From the NCBI GenBank assembly GCA_030706105.1, contig JAUZPC010000150.1, forward strand, positions 1 through 6,889: a DNA stretch of 6,889 nucleotides, written 5' to 3'. Numbering within the stretch: position 1 is the stretch's first letter; every line of letters begins with the position of its first letter. Both the position numbers and the translations under genes were made by a program. This document shows, one piece after another, positions 1 through 6,001 of the stretch. Origin of the DNA: Bacteroidota bacterium. GTDB taxonomy: Bacteria > Bacteroidota > Ignavibacteria > Ignavibacteriales > Ignavibacteriaceae. Below the pieces are notes generated by a model. The model ran no database searches. It was not told the origin of the DNA and saw only the letters and a list, made by a program, of their open reading frames with translations.

Positions 1-732
1 AAAAAGAAATTAACTAAGCTGCATGATCAGAAACTAAGGGAACATATTGAATCAATGAATGATATTTCATATCAGTATCATTTTAGCGAAACAGAAATTT
101 TAGAGCATGTTACTGAAATTCAAAAGGGAGAATTGATTTCGATTATTTTCAACACCTTTAATAATTTTACCAATATTACTGTTATAACTAAAGATTTCCC
201 TTCCCTTTTGTCTAAGATTTGCGGTGTACTTGCTATAAATGATATGAATATACATGATGCAAGAATATTTACACGTAAAGATAAAATTGTAATTGATACT
301 TTTAATGTTACCGACTTTAGAACCCATAAAAAAATTGAAGAATCACGGTATGCTGCTATAAAAAGCAACTTAAAAGATGTAGTGCTGGGCTTACTGCAAT
401 TAAACGTAGAATTTGAAAATATGCGCTCCCGCTGGAAAAGGCTTGAAAGCATTTTGTTCAAACGGACAGGTAAAGTAAAAGTAGTTTTTGATAAACATGA
501 AAAATATACTATCATTGAGATTCACTCTCCCGACAGACTTGGATTTCTGTATCAGGTAACTTCTAAAATGACAAATCTCGGACTTGTGATATATTTTGCT
601 AAAATTTCTACAAAGGGTGATGATATCGTGGATTCTTTTTACGTATTAACAAATGCAGGTAAAAAAGTCTCTTCAACTGATTATGAATTTTTCCGTAATG
701 AACTTACGGAATCTATTTCTCAAATTTTATAA
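1..732 (+). CDS. glnD: Bifunctional uridylyltransferase/uridylyl-removing enzyme GlnD, C-terminal part (5' end outside window)
   Basis: The reading frame is open from the first base of the window, so the gene is cut at its 5' end; the first ATG in view (base 55) is internal. About 243 residues remain of a protein usually near 850-900. GlnD is a cytosolic nitrogen sensor that uridylylates PII proteins when glutamine is scarce and removes the group when glutamine is plentiful. Two ACT domains are visible. The first is at about bases 175-318 and contains INDMNIHDARIFT and DTFNVTD. The second is at about 508-666 and contains HSPDRLGFLYQVTSKM, GLVIYFAKI and VDSFYV. This ACT-ACT arrangement, with these signatures, is the GlnD C-terminus, which binds glutamine in the family. 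The nucleotidyltransferase and HD domains lie upstream, so their catalytic residues cannot be checked. murI follows 19 bases later (9 if TTG 743 is used) and is probably co-transcribed. A divergent GlnD-like ACT protein is the main alternative. Confidence 0.88.
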   Translation, partial: KKKLTKLHDQKLREHIESMNDISYQYHFSETEILEHVTEIQKGELISIIFNTFNNFTNITVITKDFPSLLSKICGVLAINDMNIHDARIFTRKDKIVIDTFNVTDFRTHKKIEESRYAAIKSNLKDVVLGLLQLNVEFENMRSRWKRLESILFKRTGKVKVVFDKHEKYTIIEIHSPDRLGFLYQVTSKMTNLGLVIYFAKISTKGDDIVDSFYVLTNAGKKVSSTDYEFFRNELTESISQIL

Positions 733-736
733 GGAC
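731..736 (+). promoter_or_regulatory. Shine-Dalgarno of murI overlapping the glnD stop codon
   Basis: AAGGAC starts inside the glnD TAA (730-732). It lies 16 bases before ATG 752, which is long, but 7 bases (from the end of AAGGA) before an in-frame TTG at 743, which is ideal. A nearer ATG at 738 is out of frame and hits TGA after two codons. The site therefore favours either a TTG start or translational coupling to glnD termination. Confidence 0.5.
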
Positions 737-751
737 TATGAATTGAATTTT

Positions 752-1573
752 ATGGAAAAAGAAAAGCCGCTTGGAATTTTTGATTCCGGTATTGGCGGTT
801 TAACTGTTGTTAAAAGACTGGCCTCTGTTCTGCCAAATGAAGATATTGTGTATTTCGGAGATACGGCAAGAGTTCCTTATGGCTCAAAATCAAATGATAC
901 TGTTATTGAATATTCAATTCAGGATACAAAATTCCTGATTAACAAAAATGTAAAAATAGTTATTGTTGCGTGTAATACTGCATCATCAGTTGCCTTAACT
1001 GAGCTCGGAAAACAATTTAATGTACCGATAATTGGTATGATAAAGCCCGGTGCAGAAGCTGCCGTTAATACAACCAAAAATGGCAGGATAGGTGTTATCG
1101 GAACCAGAGCTACAATAAATAACCAGGCTTACTCTACTGAAATTAAAAGGCTTGACCCAAATCTCGAAGTATTTGAATATGCCTGCCCTCTGTTTGTTTC
1201 TCTGGCAGAAGAAGGCTGGATTAACCACAAAGCCACTTACCTGATTGCAGAAGAATACTTAAAAGATCTAAAAGAAAAAAATATAGATACTTTGGTTTTG
1301 GGATGTACACACTATCCAATTCTCCAGAACGTTATTCAGGATGTTATTGGAGATAAAGTTACTTTAATAGACTCAGGCGTTGCTTCTACCGAAATTGTAA
1401 AGTCGGAACTGGAAAGAATTGGACTGCCGACAAACAAAAGCAGCCTTGGGAATCAGGAATTTTTTGTTAGTGATATACCCATTAAATTTACTGAAGTTGC
1501 TGAATTATTTTTAGGCAGATCAGTACAGAATGTATCTAAAGTTGACATTGAACGGTTAATAAAACTTGTTTAA
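752..1573 (+). CDS. murI: Glutamate racemase
   Basis: This cytosolic, cofactor-independent enzyme converts L-glutamate to the D-glutamate that MurD adds to the peptidoglycan stem peptide. From ATG 752 it is 273 residues, normal for the family. Family motifs are all present: GIFDSGIGGLTV (Asp11, Ser12), FGDTARVPYGSKS at about 35-47, VACNTASS with catalytic Cys74, and LGCTHYPIL with Cys185 and His187. The two cysteines are the acid/base pair of the two-base racemisation mechanism. Start choice: the frame is open back to an ATG at 653 inside glnD, but those extra residues are not like MurI, and the family begins just before the GIFDSG motif. TTG 743 has the better-spaced ribosome-binding site and would add only three residues. 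The gene lies directly behind glnD on the same strand and converges on gpsA. No defect is visible. Confidence 0.95.
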   Translation: MEKEKPLGIFDSGIGGLTVVKRLASVLPNEDIVYFGDTARVPYGSKSNDTVIEYSIQDTKFLINKNVKIVIVACNTASSVALTELGKQFNVPIIGMIKPGAEAAVNTTKNGRIGVIGTRATINNQAYSTEIKRLDPNLEVFEYACPLFVSLAEEGWINHKATYLIAEEYLKDLKEKNIDTLVLGCTHYPILQNVIQDVIGDKVTLIDSGVASTEIVKSELERIGLPTNKSSLGNQEFFVSDIPIKFTEVAELFLGRSVQNVSKVDIERLIKLV

Positions 1574-1622
1574 TCTTTTGTTTTATTTGACCTGATAAAC
1601 AAACATCATATCAAGTTTTGCT

Positions 1623-1735
1623 TATAATTACTGACTTATTAAATAAGGTAACTATATGGTGTTTAATTCTCGGTTTAAATCGGCATATATACTTTAAATA
1701 ACAATTGTAGTATTGCACTAAATACTATCGTTTTT
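1623..1735 (+). other. Possible tiny transcription unit in the convergent gap
   Basis: Elements lie in the right order: a perfect TATAAT at 1623-1628 without a good -35; an AAGG at 1645-1648; an ATG at 1656 opening a 13-codon frame (MVFNSRFKSAYIL) that ends at 1697; then, ten bases on, the hairpin and T-run at 1708-1735. It could be a small RNA or leader-size peptide, but AT-rich DNA produces such motifs by chance and the frame is far too short for coding statistics. No function is proposed. Confidence 0.15.
1708..1735 (+). terminator. Weak intrinsic terminator of glnD-murI
   Basis: TAGTATT (1708-1714) and AATACTA (1721-1727) are perfect complements around the six-base loop GCACTA, followed by TCG and then TTTTT at 1731-1735. 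It stands about 135 bases after the murI stop. The stem has only one G-C pair, so it would be a weak terminator. It is the only hairpin followed by a T-run found in this gap on the plus strand. Confidence 0.4.
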
Positions 1736-1750
1736 CTGAAATATTAATAA

Positions 1751-1776
1751 CTCCGCGGCGGCTCATTACCGCCCGG
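1751..1776. other. GC-rich hairpin patch between convergent genes
   Basis: Twenty of these 26 bases are G or C, in otherwise AT-rich intergenic DNA. GGCGG (1757-1761) pairs with CCGCC (1769-1773) across a seven-base loop. A TTGTTAACAA palindrome follows at 1777-1786. On the minus strand the hairpin lies about 40 bases past the gpsA stop and could end plsY-gpsA transcription, but only a mixed A/T stretch follows and not a clean T-run. It could instead be a dispersed palindromic repeat. Confidence 0.3.
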
Positions 1777-1811
1777 TTGTTAACAAATGGCTGCACACGA
1801 TAACTGAAACG

Positions 1812-2813
1812 TTAATGGCCTTCCATCTTCATATCTCTGGTCATAAGATCAGTAGCGGCAATGACGGGATTCTTATCTTCAAAAAGAATTTTATAAACTT
1901 CAGTTGTTATAGGTGTTTCAACATTATATTTAGTGGCAAGCTGGCTTGCGGACCTGCTTGTATCAACCCCCTCAGCAACCATTTCCATAGTACTTAAAAC
2001 TTCTTTAAGGGTTTTTCCGGCTCCGATTTGTTCACCGACATATCTGTTACGGCTATGACGGCTCATACAGGTTACAATTAAATCGCCCATACCGCTAAGC
2101 CCTGCAAACGTTTCAGGATTTGCGCCCATGGCAATCCCCAGTCTGGAAATTTCAGCCACACCTCTTGTCATAATGGCAGCTTTGGTATTATCACCGAATT
2201 TAACTCCGTCTATAATTCCGGCACCCACAGCAATTACATTCTTGAAAGCCCCGCCAAGCTCTACACCTAAAATATCCGTGGACGAATAAACTCTGAAATA
2301 AGAATTAATAAAAGCCGACTGAATCAACTGAGATGTTTCGATTGAAGAAGACGCTGCTACAACAGCCGTTGGAATTCTACGGCTTACTTCTTCAGCATGG
2401 CTTGGACCGGAAAGTGCACCGATTTGGTCGTCTGATATCATCGGGAATACATCTTTAATCATATGAGACATAGTCATAAGAGTATTGTTTTCTATCCCCT
2501 TTGCAACGCTTACCAATATTGAATTTTTGATGCCGGCATAATCAAGCTTAGTTATTGCGCTCCTCAGAAATTGAGAAGGGACGGCAAGTATTATCATATT
2601 GGAATCATACACTGCATCTTCCAAATTATTGGTAATATTTATATCCTCCGGAATAGGAATTCCGGGAAGATATTTTACATTTTCTCTTTTATAAATAAGC
2701 TCGGTAATATAATCCGAGTCATATTCCCAAAGTGATACTTTATGGCCGTTGTAATAAAGCAAAACGGCCAGGGTAGTACCCCAGCCGCCTGCACCTAAAA
2801 CTGAAATTCTCAT
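1812..2813 (-). CDS. gpsA: NAD(P)-dependent glycerol-3-phosphate dehydrogenase
   Basis: This cytosolic enzyme reduces dihydroxyacetone phosphate to sn-glycerol-3-phosphate, the backbone precursor of phospholipids. The 333-residue length is typical. An N-terminal Rossmann fold begins at once with VLGAGGWGTTLA (GAGGWG at 7-12). AVPSQFLR (77-84) and SVAKGIE (102-108, with Lys105) follow, then SGPSHAEEV (135-143). The C-terminal substrate domain has GGAFKNVIAVGAGI with catalytic Lys191, GLSGMGDLIVTC at 238-249, and SRNR with Arg255 and Asn256. The start is the only one that leaves the nucleotide-binding motif at the extreme N-terminus, as in the family. It follows plsY by six bases with only a weak purine-rich AAGAAA ahead of its ATG, so it is probably translated by coupling. 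Its product is the substrate of PlsY. No odd residues were noticed. Confidence 0.96.
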   Translation of the reverse strand: MRISVLGAGGWGTTLAVLLYYNGHKVSLWEYDSDYITELIYKRENVKYLPGIPIPEDINITNNLEDAVYDSNMIILAVPSQFLRSAITKLDYAGIKNSILVSVAKGIENNTLMTMSHMIKDVFPMISDDQIGALSGPSHAEEVSRRIPTAVVAASSSIETSQLIQSAFINSYFRVYSSTDILGVELGGAFKNVIAVGAGIIDGVKFGDNTKAAIMTRGVAEISRLGIAMGANPETFAGLSGMGDLIVTCMSRHSRNRYVGEQIGAGKTLKEVLSTMEMVAEGVDTSRSASQLATKYNVETPITTEVYKILFEDKNPVIAATDLMTRDMKMEGH

Positions 2814-2819
2814 TATTTC

Positions 2820-3488
2820 TTAATTTTTTGTTTTCTTTTTGAAACTAACTTTACTCTCTGAACCGTTCAGCAGTCTTACTACATTTTTTCTGTGAGTATA
2901 AATAACTAATGTAGAAAGTAAAACAATAAATGGAAGCAGGGTATGATAACCCTGAACATTCGCATTAAATACATTTTCTCTTATCACCAAAGCTAAAGGA
3001 ACGGTAACTGCGGCTAAAATTGAGCCGAGAGAAACATATCTGGATACAGTTACAACCAATATAAAAACTCCTAAAGCGATAAGCATATCAACGGTCATAA
3101 CCATAATAAGCATGCCCAGAGCTGTTGCAATGCCTTTGCCGCCTTTAAATCCGGCAAATATTGTCCAAATATGGCCGACCACTGCAGAAATACCTGCAAT
3201 AATCTGAATCAAAGTAAAATCATCAAACGGGGTGACATTGTTGAATGGTATATTGCCATAATGTAAACGTGCAATAACAACAACAGCAACTACGCCCTTT
3301 AAGGCATCAAGTAAAATAACAAACAGACCTTGTTTCCAGCCTAATACGCGCATTACATTTGTACCGCCGGCATTACCGCTGCCATAGTTCCTGATATCAA
3401 TCCCTCTGGTAAGTTTACTAACAATAATACTATTCGGAATAGACCCGACTAAATATGATAATATTATTATAAGACCTAAAAGATACAT
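2820..3488 (-). CDS. plsY: Acyl-phosphate:glycerol-3-phosphate acyltransferase
   Basis: PlsY is an integral inner-membrane enzyme that transfers an acyl group from acyl-phosphate (made by PlsX) to position 1 of glycerol-3-phosphate, giving lysophosphatidic acid. The 222 residues form a highly hydrophobic protein with about five to seven membrane segments, starting at 1-18. The three conserved cytoplasmic motifs are present: GSGNAGGTNVMR at 36-47, GHIWTIFAGFKGGKGIATALG at 105-125 (phosphate-loop-like GGKG), and THRKNVVRLLNGSE at 198-211. A lysine-rich tail (KKKTKN) ends the protein. In motif 1 many homologues have NPGATN where this one has NAGGTN. The ATG has AGGA five bases upstream. It is the first gene of a plsY-gpsA pair, which places precursor supply and acylation together. 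plsX is not in the window. Confidence 0.95.
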   Translation of the reverse strand: MYLLGLIIILSYLVGSIPNSIIVSKLTRGIDIRNYGSGNAGGTNVMRVLGWKQGLFVILLDALKGVVAVVVIARLHYGNIPFNNVTPFDDFTLIQIIAGISAVVGHIWTIFAGFKGGKGIATALGMLIMVMTVDMLIALGVFILVVTVSRYVSLGSILAAVTVPLALVIRENVFNANVQGYHTLLPFIVLLSTLVIYTHRKNVVRLLNGSESKVSFKKKTKN

Positions 3489-3493
3489 AATTT

Positions 3494-3497
3494 TCCT
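3494..3497 (-). promoter_or_regulatory. Ribosome-binding site of plsY
   Basis: On the minus strand AGGA sits five bases before the plsY ATG (3488). It supports that start over later in-frame methionines. Confidence 0.6.
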
Positions 3498-3518
3498 AGT
3501 TTCAAAATATAGACAATA

Positions 3519-3547
3519 AATTTACTTATATATCAAACAACTTTCAA
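3519..3547 (-). promoter_or_regulatory. Candidate sigma-70 type promoter of plsY-gpsA
   Basis: On the minus strand TTGAAA (3542-3547, five of six to the -35 consensus) is followed 17 bases later by TAAATT (3519-3524, four of six to the -10). It ends about 30 bases before the plsY start. A TATATT nearer the gene is an alternative -10. The match is moderate in AT-rich DNA, so this is an inference. Confidence 0.3.
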
Positions 3548-3577
3548 TGATAAAGAATCAACTGCAAATCATTCTCC

Positions 3578-3597
3578 TCATCTGGTTTATTAGATGA
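3578..3597. other. Inverted repeat in the divergent region
   Basis: TCATCT (3578-3583) and AGATGA (3592-3597) are perfect six-base complements around an eight-base AT-rich spacer, upstream of the candidate plsY promoter. It might be a protein-binding site or chance; no factor can be named. Confidence 0.2.
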
Positions 3598-3667
3598 TTA
3601 AAGCTAGTATAAGATTCATTCCTCATTATTCATATATTATTATCGGATAGTCCGCCGCTTTGTTGAT

Positions 3668-3706
3668 GCCTTAAGGGGAATTATTAAAAATTCCCGGCTG
3701 TTTTTT
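3668..3706 (+). terminator. Terminator-like hairpin just upstream of the membrane-protein gene
   Basis: GGGAATT (3676-3682) pairs with AATTCCC (3689-3695) over a six-base loop. GCC (3668-3670) and GGC (3696-3698) extend the stem across a five-base bulge. TG and then TTTTTT (3701-3706) follow. The shape is that of an intrinsic terminator on the plus strand, yet no plus-strand gene lies upstream within 2 kb. It may end a short leader or small RNA, or attenuate the gene that begins about 30 bases later. Confidence 0.45.
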
Positions 3707-3738
3707 GCATTTTGGAAAAGATTTATTTATCTTTTCTT

Positions 3739-4179
3739 ATGCTTAAACAAAAACAAAATCTGGCAGCTATCTTTATTATAATTATAGTTAATTTATTATT
3801 TGTAATCAAGTACTCTTTTGTATACTCTACAAAGCCTTATCTTATTATATCCGGATATGTTATAGTATCTCCCGTTTTCCTGATTCTTTTATTTCTTTCA
3901 TATCTGCCAAAATATATTATTATATTGTTTATGGCGGCGGTATTTTTTATTTCATTAAAAATATATGGTTTAAATACCTTTTTCTTCCAAACCGGATTTT
4001 TAATGTTTTTGATCGTAATTTTTTCATATTTTATTAAAGTGGCTGAGTTCGGTTGGTATGTTGCTCTGGTTCAGGATAAAATTGACTTATCTTATTTGGA
4101 TTTTTGTCTTCCATTCTTAATACTTTCCGTAAAGGAAAAGCCGACATATAATCTTATTCTTACAAAAATACGCAATTAA
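3739..4179 (+). CDS. Unrecognised four-helix integral membrane protein
   Basis: I do not recognise a family. From ATG 3739 the product is 146 residues; TTG 3712 in the same frame would add nine. Neither start has a well-placed ribosome-binding site: GGAAAAG at 3714-3720 is 18 bases before the ATG. The ATG is preferred because MLKQKQN then gives a short positive N-terminus. Counting from residue 1 at 3712, four hydrophobic stretches follow at about 17-36, 43-65, 68-86 and 89-112, then a 40-residue more polar tail with DKIDLSYLDFC and a basic end. No catalytic motif is visible. The coding strand is very T-rich, which by itself encodes Ile/Leu/Phe/Tyr, so a spurious frame is possible; a stop-free run this long in such AT-rich DNA argues for a real gene. 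It stands alone, behind a terminator-like hairpin, and converges on ispD. Confidence 0.6.
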   Translation: MLKQKQNLAAIFIIIIVNLLFVIKYSFVYSTKPYLIISGYVIVSPVFLILLFLSYLPKYIIILFMAAVFFISLKIYGLNTFFFQTGFLMFLIVIFSYFIKVAEFGWYVALVQDKIDLSYLDFCLPFLILSVKEKPTYNLILTKIRN

Positions 4180-4239
4180 ATCTTTAATTAAATCCGGATT
4201 CTAAGGAATTATTAACTGTTGACAGGATAAGACTGGAGC

Positions 4240-4914
4240 TTAATGAAGAAGTTTTTTAAATAGTTCGAAATCTTCTTTTGTAGTAACCTTGAAATTTAAA
4301 GATGACCCCTCGGAGAGATAGACTTTTTTACCTAATCTTTTAACCAGCATTGATTCATCTGTTCCATAAAAATTATCTTCCTTTGCAGAAAGCATAGCCT
4401 TTTTTAACACCGAAAATTTGAATATTTGAGGTGTCTGGATTAGGAATATTTCATCCCTGTTAATATAAGAATCTATAGACTGCGCACCTTTAACCAGAGT
4501 ATCTTTAGCTTTTAGTGCAACTACGGCATTACCTTTTGCCTCTGCAAGGCATATTGCATCTTCTAAAACAGAATTTGGAATTAATGGGCGTGCGGCATCG
4601 TGTACTATTATTAAATCATTGGGCCCGGCTTTAAGAGAAGAGAGAGCGTTAAGAACTGAGTCTTGACGCTCATTCCCTCCTTCAATAACAGCCGATACTT
4701 TACTAAGCTTATATTTAATAATAAGCTTACTTAATAACTTGAAATATTGTTCTGAAGCAGCAATAACAATTTCATCAACCTTAGCACATTTTTGAAAATT
4801 CAGTAATGTATAAACGATTAACTCAACTCCATTTACTTTTATATACTGCTTAGGTTTAGAAAACCCGCTCCTAACACCCGCTCCCCCTGCAGGTATAATA
4901 ACAAAATTTCTCAT
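4240..4914 (-). CDS. ispD: 2-C-methyl-D-erythritol 4-phosphate cytidylyltransferase
   Basis: IspD joins CTP and MEP to give CDP-methylerythritol, the third step of the cytosolic MEP route to isoprenoids. The 224 residues match the family length. The N-terminal CTP loop is IPAGGAGVRSGFSKPKQY, with Arg15 and Lys22 in the places of the two catalytic basic residues. GGNERQDSVLNAL (79-91), VHDAARPLI (104-112, metal-binding Asp106 in the VHD), IQTPQIF (159-165), GTDESMLV (184-191) and NFKVTTKED with Lys209 follow in the usual order. The ATG overlaps the queA stop by four bases (ATGA), and no separate ribosome-binding site is evident, so translation is probably coupled to queA. A related cytidylyltransferase such as TarI is the only realistic alternative; the IQTPQ and GTDES motifs are shared, so a small doubt remains. 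The DNA at 4704-4729 inside it forms a perfect nine-base inverted repeat. Confidence 0.92.
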   Translation of the reverse strand: MRNFVIIPAGGAGVRSGFSKPKQYIKVNGVELIVYTLLNFQKCAKVDEIVIAASEQYFKLLSKLIIKYKLSKVSAVIEGGNERQDSVLNALSSLKAGPNDLIIVHDAARPLIPNSVLEDAICLAEAKGNAVVALKAKDTLVKGAQSIDSYINRDEIFLIQTPQIFKFSVLKKAMLSAKEDNFYGTDESMLVKRLGKKVYLSEGSSLNFKVTTKEDFELFKKLLH

Positions 4915-5948
4915 AGAATAAGCATGGCATCGCCATAGCTTAAGAATCTATAATTTTCTTTTAATGCTTTTTTGTATGCTTTCATAATTAATTCAGTACC
5001 GCCAAAAGCACCTACCAGCATAAGCAGGGTTGACTCCGGAGTATGGAAATTTGTAATCAATTTATCAACAACTTTAAACTGATAGAAAGGATATATAAAT
5101 TTATCCGTATATCCTTTATGGGCTTTAACCAAACCTTCAGCAGTAGTGCTTGTCTCAAGAGCTCGTGAAGCACTTGTGCCCACGGTAAAGACGTTATGCT
5201 TACTGTTGATAGCCTCGTTTATAAGATCAGCAGCTTCCTGGGTAATCTCATAATATTCGGAATCCATTTTATGCTTGGTTAAATCTTCAACCTCAACAGG
5301 TCTAAAAGTTCCCTGCCCAATATGGAGTAATACGGGAACAATTTTAACACCTTTTTTCTCAATTTTCTGAAGAAGTTTTGGAGTAAAGTGCAATCCGGCA
5401 GTAGGAGCAGCAACAGAGCCGTCAACTCTTGCATATACCGTCTGATAATTTTCTTTATCTTCAGGTTTTGGCTCTCTTTTGATATAAGGCGGTAATGGAG
5501 TTAAACCTATTTTCTCAACAGCTTTAAAAACATTGCCTGGTTGGTTAAACCTTACAGTACGTCCTCTTGAAGTTGTATTATCAATTACTTCGCACCATAA
5601 TTTATCATTAAAATAAATTTTGTTACCAATTCTAACCTTTCTCGCTGGATCAACAATTACGTCCCAGATGCATTCTTCCGCATTTAATTCTCTTAGTAAA
5701 AAGACTTCAATTTTTGCATTAGTTTTTTCTTTTTTGCCAAATAATCTTGCTTGAAATACTTTTGTTTCATTAACAACAAGGACATCACCTTTTTCCATAT
5801 AATCTACAACATCAGAAAAAGATTTAGTCTCAATTTCCTCAGTTTCTTTATTTACAACCATAAGTTTAGCTTTGTCCCTTGGAGATACGGGATCTTTCGC
5901 AATACTAGCTTTAGGCAAGTTATATTTGAAGTCTGATAGTTTCATCAT
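4911..5948 (-). CDS. queA: S-adenosylmethionine:tRNA ribosyltransferase-isomerase
   Basis: QueA transfers and isomerises the ribosyl part of S-adenosylmethionine onto 7-aminomethyl-7-deazaguanine at the wobble position of GUN tRNAs. This gives epoxyqueuosine, the penultimate step of queuosine synthesis. The 345 residues are of family length. Visible family blocks are MKLSDFKYNLP at the start, GDVLVVNETKVFQARLFG (54-71), GSVAAPTAGLHFT (177-189), LHIGQGTFRPV (208-218), HKMDSEYYEI (226-235), VGTSASRALE (257-266), TNFHTPESTLLMLV (299-312) and YRFLSYGDAMLI at the end. FIYPFY (284-289) has Phe where FIYPGY is usual. Two ATGs stand side by side; AAAGG lies five bases before the first (5948) and eight before the second (5945), and homologues usually begin with the single MKLSDF. 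It is the first gene of a queA-ispD operon, joined by an ATGA overlap. No preQ1 riboswitch is seen upstream. Confidence 0.96.
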   Translation of the reverse strand: MMKLSDFKYNLPKASIAKDPVSPRDKAKLMVVNKETEEIETKSFSDVVDYMEKGDVLVVNETKVFQARLFGKKEKTNAKIEVFLLRELNAEECIWDVIVDPARKVRIGNKIYFNDKLWCEVIDNTTSRGRTVRFNQPGNVFKAVEKIGLTPLPPYIKREPKPEDKENYQTVYARVDGSVAAPTAGLHFTPKLLQKIEKKGVKIVPVLLHIGQGTFRPVEVEDLTKHKMDSEYYEITQEAADLINEAINSKHNVFTVGTSASRALETSTTAEGLVKAHKGYTDKFIYPFYQFKVVDKLITNFHTPESTLLMLVGAFGGTELIMKAYKKALKENYRFLSYGDAMLIL

Positions 5949-5953
5949 TATTA

Positions 5954-5958
5954 CCTTT
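5954..5958 (-). promoter_or_regulatory. Ribosome-binding site of queA
   Basis: AAAGG on the minus strand lies five bases before ATG 5948 and eight before ATG 5945. Both spacings work. The second matches the family N-terminus, so the protein may start one residue later than listed. Confidence 0.6.
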
Positions 5959-5973
5959 AAAAGTGAATAACCT

Positions 5974-5994
5974 ATTATCAGAAGATCTGATAAT
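5974..5994 (-). promoter_or_regulatory. Perfect nine-base inverted repeat over the likely queA -10 region
   Basis: ATTATCAGA (5974-5982) and TCTGATAAT (5986-5994) are exact complements around a three-base spacer. On the minus strand the arm nearer queA ends in GATAAT (5974-5979), five of six to the -10 consensus. Transcription starting about 7 bases downstream would give a 5' leader of roughly 20 bases carrying the AAAGG. No good -35 is present. An inverted repeat covering the spacer and -10 is the usual place for a repressor site. It could alternatively fold as an RNA hairpin in read-through transcripts from ppdK. Confidence 0.45.
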
Positions 5995-6001
5995 GTTCAT
6001 T

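Noticed and set aside
100..515. Two minus-strand frames across glnD
   Set aside because: They lie opposite a frame with clear ACT-domain signatures, and their translations have no recognisable motifs.
653..751. N-terminal extension of MurI to an ATG inside glnD
   Set aside because: The added residues are glnD codons read in another frame, are unlike any MurI, and overlap the well-supported second ACT domain of GlnD.
995..1228. Minus-strand frame of 77 codons inside murI
   Set aside because: Antisense shadow of a gene with complete catalytic motifs; no motif or ribosome-binding site of its own.
1815..1997. Plus-strand frame opposite the gpsA 3' end
   Set aside because: Antisense to a complete, well-supported GpsA C-terminus; no supporting signal.
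3489..3711. Riboswitch or tRNA in the divergent gap
   Set aside because: No cloverleaf, CCA-type end or known riboswitch core could be traced; only small inverted repeats and the terminator-like stem were found.
4191..4200. AATCCGGATT palindrome between the membrane-protein gene and ispD as a terminator
   Set aside because: It has no loop-forming spacer and no T-run on either side; a ten-base self-complementary stretch is weak evidence on its own.
5751..5936. Plus-strand frame opposite the queA 5' end
   Set aside because: Antisense to conserved QueA N-terminal blocks; no supporting signal.
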